Source: Prorocentrum cordatum
Lineage: Eukaryota; Sar; Dinophyceae; Prorocentrales; Prorocentraceae
Reading direction: 5' to 3'
DNA: 64,000 nucleotides
NCBI GenBank assembly: GCA_963575745.1
Contig: CAUYUJ010017868.1
Span: forward strand, 125,545-189,544
Numbering within the stretch: position 1 is the first letter of the stretch; each line of letters starts with the position of its first letter. The translations under genes were made by a program, and so were the position numbers. The notes under the pieces are model-generated. The model did no database searches and had not been told where the DNA came from. It saw only the letters and a list, made by a program, of their open reading frames with translations. Of this stretch, positions 36,943 through 48,523 are shown one piece after another.

Positions 36943-37203
36943 TGTACAGCCCAGCTGCGCGCGCCGCAGAACGGCTGCGCGCTATGCCCCGCTCAGCACG
37001 CTGGGGCACGGCGGAGGCGCGGGCCACCAGCTCGGCTCGCGAGCCACGCCGAGCGGCGCAGGCAGCCGCGCCGCGGGCGCTGAGCGCCGGCGGCTGCGCG
37101 CGCGCGGGCGGGGGCGCGGGACGGCCGCGAGCCGCCCGCCGCGCGCGGGCGCGGGACGCGCCCGAGTCAGGTGGGGGGGCGCCACGGGCGCCCCCCCCCA
37201 CCT
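36943..37203 (+). other. GC-rich 3' region of LINE-C with terminal stem-loop
   Basis: About 260 bp of extremely GC-rich sequence (GCGCG runs) after the last stop. At its end AGGTGGGGGGGCGCC, loop ACG, and the complementary GGCG plus C9 plus ACCT (37169-37203) form a 15-bp stem with a small C bulge. It directly precedes the terminal duplication. Confidence 0.6.
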
Positions 37204-37227
37204 CAAGAGACGTCCCAAGAGACGTCC
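37204..37227 (+). repeat. LINE-C terminal 12-nt tandem duplication
   Basis: CAAGAGACGTCC occurs exactly twice (37204-37215 and 37216-37227), directly followed by CTCC and the CTC array. Confidence 0.85.
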
Positions 37228-37376
37228 CTCCCTCCTCCTCCCTCCTCCTCCTCCTCCTCCTCCTCCTCCTCCTCCCTCCCTCCCTCCTCCCTCCCTCCCT
37301 CCCTCTCCTCCCTCCTCCTCCTCCTCCTCCTCCTCCTCCTCCTCCTCCTCCTCCTCCCTCCTCCTCCTCCTCCTTC
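37228..37376. repeat. CTC/TCCC array at the 3' edge of LINE-C
   Basis: CTC repeats with frequent CTCC interruptions; the same strand as the array before LINE-C. Confidence 0.95.
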
Positions 37377-37551
37377 CTGCGTCGCCCCTCGCCCGCGAGA
37401 AGCTCCCCCCCCCCCCGCTCCCTGGCCAGCCGCGCGCCTGCACCCACACGCGGCTTGGCCGCCGAGGCAGGCGCGCCCAGACCGTGCGCCCCTGCGCGTC
37501 GCAATCGAGCCACCGCAGCTCGCCCAGGAACACCTCGGCGCGGGGGGCGGG

Positions 37552-37860
37552 GCCCGAGAGGAGGGAGAGGAGGAGGAGGAGGAGGAGGAGGAGGAGGAGG
37601 AGGAGGAGGAGGAGGGAGGAGGAGGAGGAGGAGGAGGAGGAGGAGGAGGAGGAGGAGGAGGTGGAGGAAGAAGGAGGAGGAGGAGGAAATGGAGGAGGAT
37701 GAGGATGAGATGAGGGTGAGGAGGAGGCAGGAGGAAGAGAACGTGGAAAAGTACGCGGAGGAAGAGGAGGAGGAGGAGGAGGAGGAGGAGGAGGAGGAGG
37801 AGGGAGAAGGAGGAGGAGGAGGGGGAGGGGGAGCAGGAGCAGGAGTAGGAGGAGAAGGGA
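37552..37860. repeat. GGA array
   Basis: GGA repeats with a GATGAGGATGAGATGAGGG patch at about 37695-37720 and GGGGGA variants. The 175 bp before it are unique and unassigned. Confidence 0.95.
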
Positions 37861-38090
37861 TCGACCCCCTCCGCCCCCCCCACTTCGCTGTCGCGCCTCC
37901 CTCTACCTCATCGTCCTTCTGCGCTCGATGTGGTCACTCGGGGCATCCTTGCTTCCCCCCGTCGTCGCGCTCGTCGGCCCCACCACCAGGAGCCCCCAAC
38001 ACCGACCACAAGCGAGCCCTTTGTCATGATCTCCTTGCCATATGGGAGGGAGAGAGCAAAGGCTTCGGGCCACAGACCGAGATGGCCGTT

Positions 38091-38300
38091 AGCAGCAGCA
38101 GGAGGGAGGAAGGAGGATGGACTATGGAGGGCGGAGGAGGGAGGAGGAGAAGGAGGAAGAGAAGGCACGAGGAGGGATGCCAAGAAGAAATATGACGGGA
38201 GGAAGGAGGAGGAAGAGAAGGTGGAGAAGGAGGAGAACGAGGAGCAGGAGGATGAGGAGGAGGAGGAGGAGGAGAAGGAAGACGGGATGAGAGGAAGTCC
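38091..38300. repeat. Imperfect GGA/GAA-rich tract
   Basis: AGGAGG, GAAGGA and GAGAAG words; less pure than neighbouring arrays. The 230 bp before it (37861-38090) are unique and hold no recognised gene. Confidence 0.8.
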
Positions 38301-38324
38301 GTTCCCGCCTCCGTGGTCGTCGCC

Positions 38325-39010
<686 letters not shown>

Positions 39011-39117
39011 TGTGGGCGCCTTCAGCGCCGCGTCCTCGAACGGCTGCAGCGCCGGCTGCTGCGACATCAGGGGATGGGGGGCGCCGCGCCCCCCAGGGAG
39101 CCCCGAGGCCGCGCGGG

Positions 39118-40075
39118 GAGGGAAGAGGAGGAGGAGGAGGAGGAGGAGGAGGAGGAGGAAAAGGGAGAAGGAGGAGCAGGAGCAGGAGCAGGAGGAGGAG
39201 GGAGCCGGAGGAGGGAGAAGGAGGAGCAGGAGGAGGAGGAGGAGGAGGGAGGGAGAGGAGGGAGCAGGAGGAGGGGAAGGAGAGGAGAAGGGGAGGAGAA
39301 GGAGCTGGAGCGGAGCATGAGCAGGAGAGGAGAAGGAAGGAGGAGGAGGAGGAGGAGGAGAAGGAGGAGGAGGAGGAGGAGGAGCAGGACGAGGAGGAGA
39401 AGGAGGAGGAGGGAGCAGGAGCAGGCAGGAGGAGGAGGGAGAAGGAGGAGCAGGAGGAGGAGGGGGAGAGGGAGAGGAGGGAGCAGGAGGAGGAGAGGAG
39501 GGAGAGGGAGGAGGGGAGGAGAAGGAGAAGCTGGAGCCGGAGCATGAGCAGGAGGAGGAGGAGGAGGAGGAAGAGGAGAGAAAGAGGAGGAGGAGGAGAA
39601 GGAGGAGGAGACGGACGAGGAGGGCGGAGGAGGAGGAGGAGGGTTGAGGAAGGAGAGATGATCAGGATGAGATAGGAGGAGGAGGAGGAGGAGGAGGAGG
39701 AGGAGGAGGAGGAGGAGGAGGAGGAGGAGGAGGAGGAGGAGGAGGAGGAGGAGGAGGAGGAGGAGGAGGAGGAGGGGAGGAGGAGGAGGAGCAGGACGAG
39801 AAGGGCGGAGGAGGAGGAGGAGGAGGAGGAGGAGGACGAGGAGGACGAGGAGGACGAGGAGGACGAGGAGGAGGAGGAGGAGGAGGAGGAGGAGGGAGAA
39901 GGAGGAGCAGGAGCAAGAGCAGGAGGAGGAGGGAGGAGGACGGAGAAGGAGGAGCAGGAGGAGGGGAGGAGGGGGAGGGAGAGGAGGGAGCAGGAGGAGG
40001 GGAGGAGGGAGCAGGATGAGGAGGGAGCAGGAGGAGCCGGAGCCGGAGCATGAGCAGGAGGAGGAGGAAGAAGAG
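39118..40075. repeat. GGA array with higher-order repeats, left of LINE-D
   Basis: GGA repeats in which marker words recur in order: AGGAGCAGGAGCAAGAGCAG (39904), GGAGCCGGAGCATGAGCAGG (39534 and 40040 areas), GATGATCAGGATGAGATAGG (39656). Two copies of the GCATGAGCAGG marker are about 506 bp apart, so the array is made of roughly 0.5-kb units. The same markers continue right of LINE-D. Confidence 0.9.
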
Positions 40076-43035
40076 GATTCCAGCGATTCCAGAATTCGGG
40101 GGATTCACGAGTGCAAGCTCGGGCCCACGAACAAACAATCAAGGAGCGGGGAAGGCCATGCCATACTTGGGTGGCTTGCCTTCGGCTAGCCGCTCAAGGT
40201 TACGCCTGCCAGTGGCGGACAGAGGCGTGCCAGTCTCAGGGCACGCGGGTGGGCAGGGCTTGGCCAACTTCTGAACAACGTTGGCGGCAAAATACCCACA
40301 GCACCGACAAAACAAAATCCCTTTGAATTCAGCCAAGACGTGCGTCGGATGCGCACGAGGGAAACAAGGATGCCCGACGGGGTTGCCCTGGGACGCGGGG
40401 CCAGGGGAAGCCGAAGGGTCCAACCTGACAGACGACGAGGACCCCAACACCAGCGCACCAGGGCATTGGCTGGGCCAAAATTTGGCCAGCTCTCCGCGGA
40501 CGGCAGGAAATCTACTCAGACACCGCGAGCACTTAAACGATCCAGCAAGTTTACACACATCATGGCCCTGCTCTCGCAACCTCGCCTTGCGGAGGTTGCT
40601 TGAACTAGGGCCCCGCTCTTTGTGGTGCTCTCTACCTAGACGGTCCTCGCGTGTCCTCGGGCACATGAGCGAGACATGCCTGGAGACAGCGAGGAGACGC
40701 TTAATTACACGGAGACAATTCTCATCAACATTAAGGATTTCCCTGACCTTCTCAGCAGGCAGGGCCCCCCACTTGGCAGCTTCCCCTGCAAAGTGATCGG
40801 CAACGCCGTTGGCGACTAATCCTTGGGGGGTCAGGCGGTGGGCGGAAACCTGCTTGAAGGTGGGGTGGCTCTTGCACCAGTGAACGTCCAGCTTGCCTTC
40901 TCTCTTGCCAAGCTGGTCCCAGACCTGCTGCCACAGGTCCAACATGCACGAGTGATCAACCTCGGCATCCTTTCGAGCGAAGGCACGAGCGACAGGCAGG
41001 AAGTCGGTGTACAACACAGCATCACCGACAACATAACGTAGCAACTGGACTACAGCATACAATTCGGCACGAGGGGAATTTTGCTCGGCTCCAGGGAGGG
41101 TGCCACACAACACACCAGACACCTGGAGGCTTCCAGGTAGTAGGTGAACAACAGACCACCCACATCTCCTCAACCTCCAATCCTTCGTATGCTCTCCTCC
41201 TGAGGCGTCACTCCCGAAAATACCCCCATGAATCGGTACACCTTCACGAAGCGCCTCATGGAAAGTCCCCCAGGCCCAAACCTTCACTTCGACAGGAGGT
41301 AACACACCAAACGTCCATCCCAGGGGAACCAAGCCACGAGTCCAGAAACACTCAGATTCAGGAACACCAGCAAGGGAGTCTTCATACATATGGTTAGTAA
41401 GGTGTAGGTGGCCGTCATCAATATTCACATTATCTTGACATCCCCAGTATCTGTGCCAGGGTGTCTCAGGGCAGGCTCCGCAGCGAGGGCAGACACCATT
41501 GCTGAGGTAGCCGCCGTCCTTGAGGCGCTGCTCTGGCCATTGGCCGCCAGAGACAAGGTGGTTCAAAATGGCAACGCCGTCGAGGTCGCCTTGCCGAGCC
41601 AGCGAATTCCTCAGCCTGCGCAATACAGTAAAATCGACGCCTTCATGCAGACCCTGTCCCCCATACGCCTTAGACGCCTGGACCCAAAGCATACCACCCA
41701 CTTGTTTTTCAACAGTCTTCCACAAAAAATACGGGAAATCACGTCGGTCAACATGGAGGGTAACATCAGGGAATCTCCACGTGCAGGGCTCCATCGGGTT
41801 CCCATTGAGTTTCAAGACACACATGATGACAGACGCGATGGGTCCCCGCACATGACGCCAACGGTGAACAGGGGGAACACTCCGCAGCTTAGCTAACAAC
41901 TTAGGCCACACTTTGTTCACACTCCCGAGTTGGCTCGGGTCAAGGGCACGGTAGGTTCGGCTCCATTCCAAAAGATGCTCAAAACGAATCTTATACGCTG
42001 GGTCGTCAGACATAGCATGATCAAGAGCAAGGAGGGTAGTGGTACAACAGCCTGCATGCCATCGTCCTGTCGCCTTGGCAGCCTGGGCACGGAGAGCACG
42101 CATACGTGAAGGTGGTGTGCCGAGGACTTGATGGCTCCATGTGCCAACAGCAACCACTCCAGGCTTAAACAACTTGCGAGCACGACGATTGACATGAGAC
42201 AGAAACGTGAGCTTCTTACTGCGAATTCGTGCCTCTTCTTTACGCTGATTCATTTTCCACATCGTCCTCCTCCTTCCCGCCGTGGTCCCAACTCCCAAGT
42301 CCTTCACAGAGTCAACAACCTTAAGCGGAATATTCAGCTCCTCACAAAGAGCCTGGAAGGGGCGACCAACCTGCCGAGAAGAGGCGACGACACACGACTT
42401 CGACGAAATCTTACACCCACGGTGTTTCAAAACAACACAAAGTTCACGCGCAGCAGGCACCAGTTTGGTAAGGATGTCCTGCACAGAGCCTTGGATGCAC
42501 TGGGTAAGGTCGTCAACATAAGCCGAAATAGGAACACGAGGGACACGACAGTGTGCCGCCTCCAAGATATCATAGAGATAACATTTTATCCAAGGTAAGG
42601 ACTGGGAACATCCAGCTAAGATGGATTGGCCAGCCTGCATCACTCCCGACACCAGGGACTGGACCTCGAGGAGCCTGGGGGAGGTGTGGATCAGGAGGCC
42701 CAGGTAGAGGAGCAGGGAGGAGTAGTCGACAGCCTGAGCCAAGCCGATGAGCTTACTTGGGTCGATGGTGTCAAAAAACTTCTCCATATCCCAATGGCCA
42801 GAAACAGAAAACACTCCCTCCACCCGAGCACACTCGTGCAAAACCTCACGAAGCATGGCGGCCCTCAGGGCCGAGGAATTCTTCACAGCCGCATCCCAGA
42901 AGGCGACGTGAGAGTCGGTCCAGTTCTGGATTTTATCCCCTCGGATTCGGGTATACAGTCGGTAGAGGGTGGGGCATTTAGTGATAGGTCTTTCAGACGT
43001 GGACGTCTTGGGCAGGAGGGTAACCAAACAGAGGT
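40076..43035 (-). mobile_element. LINE-D, 5'-truncated RT-RNase H element
   Basis: Reading on the minus strand, the element begins inside the RT fingers directly at a CTC (sense) array at 43035 and ends, after a short 3' UTR with a stem-loop (40108-40121) and a 9-nt near-perfect tandem duplication (40076-40093), at another such array. Endonuclease and ORF1 are absent. The flanking arrays share marker words, so the element sits within one higher-order GGA array. It is related to LINE-B by its C-terminus and to LINE-C by its RT fingers. Confidence 0.87.
40139..43029 (-). pseudogene. LINE-D RT-RNase H polyprotein fragment
   Basis: The frame is uninterrupted for about 960 codons from the repeat junction to a TGA (40139-40141); upstream it runs on into meaningless repeat-coded Leu/Ser/Ile. 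RT features: PITKCPTLYRLYTRI and AFWDAAVKNSSAL fingers, motif A WDMEKFFDTID (about 42761-42796), motif B VMQAGQSILAGC, motif C YVDDL (42506-42520), thumb VKDLGVGTTAGRRR. The knuckle is CPRC then HRYWGC. RNase H: GSDASGG, PRAELYAV, YTDFLPV, GVADHFAG. C-terminal Cys motifs FKCSRC and FCRCCGYFAANVV..LAKPC end in GKPPKYG. All catalytic residues seem present, so truncation is the main defect and insertion may be relatively young. Confidence 0.88.
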
Positions 43036-43785
43036 AGGAGGAGGAGGTGAAGGAGGAGGGGGCGGAGGGGGAGGAGGAGGAGGAGGAGGAGGAGGGAGGA
43101 GGAGGAGGAGAGGAGGAGGAGGAGGAGGGAGAAGGAGGAGCAGGAGCAAGAGCAGGAGGAGGAGGGAGGAGGACGGAGAAGGAGGAGCAGGAGGAGGGGA
43201 GGAGGGGGAGGGAGAGGAGGGAGCAGGAGGAGGGGAGGAGGGAGCAGGAGGAGGGGAGGGAGAAGGAGGAGCCGGAGCCGGAGCATGAGCAGAAGGAGGA
43301 GGAGGAGGAGGAGGAGGAGGAAGAAGAGGAGAAAGAGGGAGGAGGAGGAGAAGGAGGAGGAGGAGGAGGAGGAGGAGGAGGAGGAGGAGCAGCAGGACGA
43401 GGAGGGCGGAGGAGAAGGAGGACGAGGAGGAGGACGAGGAGGAGAAGGCGGAGGAAGAGGAGGAGGAGGAGGAGGAGGAGGAGGAGGAGGGTAGAGGAAG
43501 GAGAGATGATCAGGATGAGATAGGAGGAGGAGGAGGAGGAGGAGGAGGAGGAGGAGGAGGAGGAGGAGGAGGAGGGGGTGAAGGAGGAGGGGGCGGAGGG
43601 GGAGAAGGAGGAGGAGGAGGAGGAGGAAGGAGGAAGGAGAGGAGGAGGAGAGGAGGAGGAGGAGGAGGAGGAGGAGGAGAGAGAGGGGGGCGGAGGAAGG
43701 AGGAGGAGGAGCAGGAGGAGGAGAAGGTGAAGGAGGAGGAGGAGGAGCAGGAGGAGGAGAAGGTGAAGGAGGAGGAGGAGGAGGG
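43036..43785. repeat. GGA array with higher-order repeats, right of LINE-D
   Basis: The markers GAGCAGGAGCAAGAGCAGG (43138), GCCGGAGCATGAGCAG (43273) and GATGATCAGGATGAGATAGG (43506) recur as on the left side. GGTGAAGGAGGAGGGGGCGG at about 43051 is repeated near 43575, 524 bp later. Confidence 0.9.
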
Positions 43786-43860
43786 GGTTGTTGTTGATGA
43801 TGATGATGATGATGATGCTGATGATGATGCTGATGCTGATGCTGATGCTGATGCTGATGC

Positions 43861-43912
<52 letters not shown>

Positions 43913-43955
43913 GATGACGATGGCGATGACGATGATGATGCTGCTGCTGATGATA

Positions 43956-44009
<54 letters not shown>

Positions 44010-44189
44010 CTGATGCTGCTGCTGATTATGCTGATGATGTTGATGATGATACTGATGATGCTGATGATGATGATGCTGAGGATACTGATGATGATGATGA
44101 GGAGGAGGAGGAGGAGGAGGAGGAGGAACAGGAGGAGGAGGAGGAGGAGCAGGAGGAGGAGGTTGATGATGATGCTGATGATGCTGATG

Positions 44190-44220
<31 letters not shown>

Positions 44221-44350
44221 CGATGACGATGACGATGATGATGCTGCTGCTGATGATAATGATAATGATTATGAGTATGCTGATGATGATGATGTTGATG
44301 ATGATGCTACTGATGATGCTGCTGCTGATGATGAAGATGCTGAGGATACT
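43786..44350. repeat. ATG/GAT trinucleotide array
   Basis: About 560 bp of GAT repeats with GCT, GGT and GAC variants, broken at 44098-44160 by GGA repeats. GATGACGATGGCGATGACGA-type variant strings occur twice (about 43910 and 44215), so the array contains an internal duplication of about 300 bp. Confidence 0.95.
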
Positions 44351-44555
44351 GATGATGATGAGGAGGAGCTGGAGGAGGGAGGAGGAGGAGGAGGATGGGG
44401 AGGAGGAGGAGGAGGAGGAGGAGGAGGAGGAGGAGGAGGAGACAAGGACAAGGACATCCGCATAAAAGGGGTCAACATCAACACACCCACATAAGGACAA
44501 GAGGAGGAGGAGGAGGAGGAGGAGGAGGAGGAGGAGGAGGAGGAGGAGGAGAGTA
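44351..44555. repeat. GGA array with a short unique insert
   Basis: GGA repeats before and after a unique island (about 44442-44500). Confidence 0.93.
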
Positions 44556-45094
44556 GGGGCGGGGGGCGGCTGGCCAGTGCAAGAGTGGAGGGGTGGAAGG
44601 GGGCACCTGGGAGGAGAGTGGCGCGGCGGAAGGATGAGTCTGGAAGCGGCGGCGAGGCGGCAGCAGCAGGAGTGAAAAAGGAGTGGGAGAAGCAGGAGTA
44701 CCACGGGAAGGCGGAGGAGGGAAAAGGAGGGGAGCGACAACAACGAAGAGGGAATCGGATCCAGGATAGTGGTCCTCGCTGGGGCGGGAGCGCCATTCTG
44801 AACGACGGGAGCAAAGCTCCGATTCTGGACTAGGTCAGCGTGAGCACCATTCTGAAGCGTCAAAGATGTCAAAGTTAGAAATCGGGTGCAAAAGATAACT
44901 TCTGGTATCCCTTGATTAAATTACACCAGAGAGAACCATCAGCGGATGGTTTGAAATCGCAGCGCTTATTAGCTTGACAATTTGTTCACTGGTCGAACGT
45001 ATGGATACACATATGTACATGTGAATTCTCGACGTGTGCATGTATGCGAGTTGGGTATTCTGTATACCAGAATCGGCCCGTGATGTCCGGTGGA
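44556..45094. other. Unclassified sequence
   Basis: GC-rich to about 44830, then AT-richer to 45094. Short frames only; nothing recognised. Confidence 0.4.
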
Positions 45095-45400
45095 TGGATA
45101 GTGAGATCGATAGTGGCAGCGATAGTGAGATCGATCGTGAGATCGATAGTGGGAACACTAGTGAGTTCGATAAGGATATGGATTATGAGATCGATAGTGG
45201 GATCGATCGGGAGGACGATGATAAGGTCGATCGTGAAACCGATAGTGGAGTCAATTCTTTGAGATCGATAGTGGGATCGATCGTGCGGTCGCTCGGGCGA
45301 TAGTGAGATCGATTATGAGTTCGACAGTGAGATCGATTGTGAGATCGATTATGGGATCGTTAGAGAGGTGGGTAATGAGATCGACGGTGAGACCGGTTGG
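45095..45400. repeat. 12-bp minisatellite AGATCGATAGTG
   Basis: Units of GATCGATAGTGA/G with variants GATCGATCGTGA, GTTCGATA and GATCGATTATGA. The array is dense in GATC and ATCGAT sites. Plus-strand frames read Arg-Ser-Ile or Glu-Ile-Asp repeats and are repeat-derived. Confidence 0.92.
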
Positions 45401-45561
45401 CAAGGAGATCGACCAGGAACCCCAGCACCCAGAAATCAGGGAACCCCGCCGCCCACCGAAATCGGGCAGGCACTTTCACCAACTCTTTCAACATACGCTA
45501 GGTCCCCTTCAGTGCAAGCACTGTTTGGAGAAAAACAAGAAGGGGGATAATCTGGGGGGGG

Positions 45562-45565
45562 GAGA

Positions 45566-45606
<41 letters not shown>
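45562..45606. repeat. GA dinucleotide array
   Basis: GA repeats of about 45 bp preceded by GGGGGGGG. Confidence 0.95.
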
Positions 45607-46129
45607 GCAGGGAGATAATGAGCGAGTATTCATATCGATATTGAGCAATCACAAAGTCACTATGAAGGGGGGAGTCACTATGAAGGGGGAAGGAACAGGG
45701 AACAGCTGACACACACAACATCCGAGTCGAACGTGGGCTTGCAAGCAGGGACGCGGCAGCCTCGGAGAAGGGAGGCGGAGAAGGGAGGAGAAGGGAGGTG
45801 CCAGGGAGGGGGATGGGGGGGAGAAGAGCGGAGAACGGGAGGGGTGGGGTGTGAGGGGAGGAGCTGAGTAGGGCTGGGGGGTGAGGTCTGCAGAACACCC
45901 CAAACGGACGTCAAGGGGCGCGCGCAACTAACCTGTCCAGTCAAGCTGAAATTGATGCACCACATCCGGCGTCAAGCCAAAGCTTTGGACATAAGCGAAT
46001 GGTTGGATTTTGCACATCTTCGCCGGCTTAGACGGCGTGGCGTTTGACCACCTCGACGTCCCCTGTTTGATGGTCCTGCAGAGGAGGGCGCTCTCTGACC
46101 CTCGGCCCTGCTCAAGAGAGGAGGGAGAC
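45607..46129. other. Unclassified sequence
   Basis: CACTATGAAGGGGG(A) is duplicated at 45658-45688. The rest is G-rich, then unique. No gene recognised. Confidence 0.4.
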
Positions 46130-46300
46130 CCAGACATCCGGCCGCTCCAACTTGTCCGATGCGTGGGCCCCGGAGGCCTGGACCAGTTCCCCAGGGCCAA
46201 TTTTTCGTTCACTAACGCTTTCTGACGGCGCCCCCCGAAACCGAAAACGGCCAAAAAGCCGCCGCCCAAATTTTTCGGGAGCGTCGGATCGAGGATCGAG
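46130..46300 (+). repeat. Dispersed repeat R4, right half
   Basis: ACCCAGACATCCGGCCGCTCC, GATGCGTGGGCCCCGGAGGC, TTTCTGACGGCG, CCGAAAACGGCCAAAA and GGGAGCGTCGGATCGAGGATCG-like end. It is colinear with 14910-15090 and 63146-63345. Confidence 0.82.
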
Positions 46301-46562
46301 GATCGAGGGCCGAGGGTCGAGGTTCGAGAATTGGAGGATCGATCGAGTCGGCTACGCGCAAGAGTGACCCTTGGCAAGAGGGAGCTTTGGTGCGGCCCAA
46401 GGCGGGCCCCTTGGGAACACCACCAGGCACGCAAGCCGCTGCTATCGCATCGTATTCAGCGACCAGGGGGCCCCATTGGGCCCGCATCAAAAGTCACTCC
46501 GGCGAAAGTTGGCGGCGCGCACAGGAGGGTGGGTGGAGGGGGGGAGTCTTGTTAGAAGGAGG

Positions 46563-46624
46563 CTGCTTCTTAGAAGGCGCTGGCGGTACATCTACAGACA
46601 AGGCCCGCGTCTTCTAAGAAGCAG
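46563..46624. repeat. Imperfect 18-bp inverted repeat
   Basis: CTGCTTCTTAGAAGGCGC (46563-46580) pairs with GCGTCTTCTAAGAAGCAG (46607-46624), one mismatch. A further GCTTCTAAGACGCC lies just downstream. It may fold as a hairpin with a loop of about 26 nt. Confidence 0.7.
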
Positions 46625-46659
46625 GGATGCTTCTAAGACGCCTTCCCCCCTCCCCCCAC

Positions 46660-46812
46660 CCAGACATCTAGCAGCTCCAATTTGTTCGATGCTTGGGCCC
46701 CAGAGGTCGGACCACTCCAAATTTTTCTTCCTGTTTCGAGACAGTTTCGAGGCTCGGCCAGAGCCCCCAGAAGCCGAAAACGGTCCCAAACCCGCCGCCG
46801 AAAACGAACCAA
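46660..46812 (+). repeat. Dispersed repeat R4, diverged right half
   Basis: ACCCAGACATCTAGCAGCTCC, GATGCTTGGGCCCCAGAGGT, GAAGCCGAAAACGG and CCGCCGCCGAAAA. About 530 bp downstream of the preceding copy and in the same orientation. Confidence 0.78.
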
Positions 46813-46879
46813 AGCACGAAACCTGTTGCCTCCCAGCGCCTCCACACGGCAGGCTCCTCCCTCGCTTCCCCCGTCGTCC

Positions 46880-47292
46880 TCACCCCCCCCCCCCCCCCCT
46901 CCTCTTCCTCCGCCTTCCACTTCCCCCCTCCCTCCTCCCCCCTCCTCCTCCCTCCTCCTCTCCTGATCCTCTCCTGCCTGCTCATGCCCCCTCCTCCTCC
47001 CTTCTTCCTCCCTCCTCCCTCTTCCTCACCCTCCTCCTCCACCTCCTCCTCCTCCACCTCCTCCTCCTCCTCGTCCTTTGGCTCCTCCTCTCCCAACACT
47101 CCTCCTCCCTCCTCCTCTTCCTCATCCTCCTCCTCCTCCTCCTCTCTCCTCCTCCTCCTCCTCTTCCTCCGCCTCCTCCTCCCCCTTTTCCTCTCCCCCC
47201 TCCTCCCTCCTCCTTTCTCCTCCTTCCTCCTCCTCCTCTCCTCCTTCATCTCCTCCTCCTCCTCCTCCTTCTCCTCCTCTCCTCCTCCTCCT

Positions 47293-47323
<31 letters not shown>

Positions 47324-47334
47324 ATCATCATGAG

Positions 47335-47372
<38 letters not shown>

Positions 47373-47373
47373 G

Positions 47374-47414
<41 letters not shown>

Positions 47415-47524
47415 CCAGTATCATCATCAGTATCGTCAACCTCATCATCACCGTCATCATCATAATCATCATCAATCGCATCATCATCAGCAGCAGCATC
47501 AGCATCACCATCACCACCACCACC

Positions 47525-47558
<34 letters not shown>

Positions 47559-47935
47559 TCATCATCAGCATCATCATCATCAGCATTACCATCACCATCT
47601 TCATCATCACCGCCATCACCATCACCATCATCGTCATCAACATCAGCAGCGACATCACCATCACCACCCTCATCATCATGATCATGACCATGCTCATGAT
47701 GATGATGATCATCATCAGCATCATCATCAGCATCATCAGCATCATCATCATCATCATTACCAGCAGCAGCATCATCATCCACACCCGTCCTCTTCCTCAT
47801 CCTCCTTCTTCTTTTCCTCTATCCCCTCATCGTCCTTTCCCCCCTCTTCGTCCTCATCGTCGTCGTCGTCCTCCTCCTCCTTCTCCTCCTCCTTCGCCTC
47901 CACCTCCTCCTCCCCGTCTCCTGCGCGGGAAGCAT
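46880..47935. repeat. Compound CTC - CAT - CTC array before LINE-E
   Basis: Imperfect CTC (46880-47290), CAT/ATC (47291-47775) and CTC again (47776-47935). LINE-E ends directly at its right edge. The other side of LINE-E has CTC then CAT, so the element sits inside a compound array. Confidence 0.93.
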
Positions 47936-48523
47936 CTGTACACCACCGCTGATGCTGGCCCGCGACCATACGGGTGCGCTCCTAGCCGAGGCCAGGAGGG
48001 CCGATGCACCATCCTGGTGCACGTCACCTCTCCCCCCTCCTTTTTTTTTGCAAGCGCTGACCGTACAATGCGGTTTCTGCGGAGTTGCCGGGCGGCGGCC
48101 GCCTTCAGCCATCATGGAACGTCAGCCCCACGACGCGGCTGGTCACCTACCAGCCGGCACTGCCGTGGTGCACGAGGGGGCAGCCTCTGCGGCCTCCCTC
48201 GGCGCACCTGGCGAGTTCTAGTCTGACAGTAGGATGCGCCCCACACTTAAGTGAAGCTCTGCGGTCCACTGGCATATATAGGAACATCAAAATATGAAGG
48301 ATACGTGTCTAAACTGAGTTCAAGGCAGCCGGGCCACCCCAAGCAGAGCGAGCAACAACCCAGGAAGGGCCAGAAGCGAGGTGCGGTTATCGAAGCGCCC
48401 CTCAGCGCCGACCACGGCGCGGGGTCCACGCGGCCATTTCAAGCAGAGGTCAAACGAGGCGACGTGCAACTAACAGCAAGACCTCTGCGAGAATATGCGC
48501 GTGAGATACTAGGGGCTACTCGA
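47936..48523 (-). other. 3' region of LINE-E
   Basis: Downstream (minus strand) of the ORF X stop. It includes a run of nine A in sense orientation near 48044-48052 and AT-richer sequence near 48270-48310. No gene recognised; it probably serves as 3' UTR, although part may be flanking DNA. Confidence 0.4.

Larger units (their letters stand above)
25994..37227 (+). mobile_element. LINE-C, long decayed element with a 4.4-kb 3' coding extension
   Basis: ORF1, endonuclease, RT, knuckle and RNase H follow the LINE-A plan but with several frameshifts and in-frame TGA codons. Beyond RNase H one frame continues to 35884, broken only by TGA codons, and a last frame runs to 36942. The whole unit starts directly after a CTC array with the TCAAGCC..TTG.GG..CGAG start seen in LINE-B and ends with a stem-loop and a 12-nt tandem duplication directly before another CTC array. 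That bracketing is the reason I treat the extension as part of the element; an alternative is an independent gene downstream. Confidence 0.72.

Noticed and set aside
43030-44872. N-terminal 600 codons of the long LINE-D frame
   Set aside because: The first part is repeat-coded Leu/Ser/Ile that happens to be in frame with the truncated RT; I start the gene at the repeat junction.
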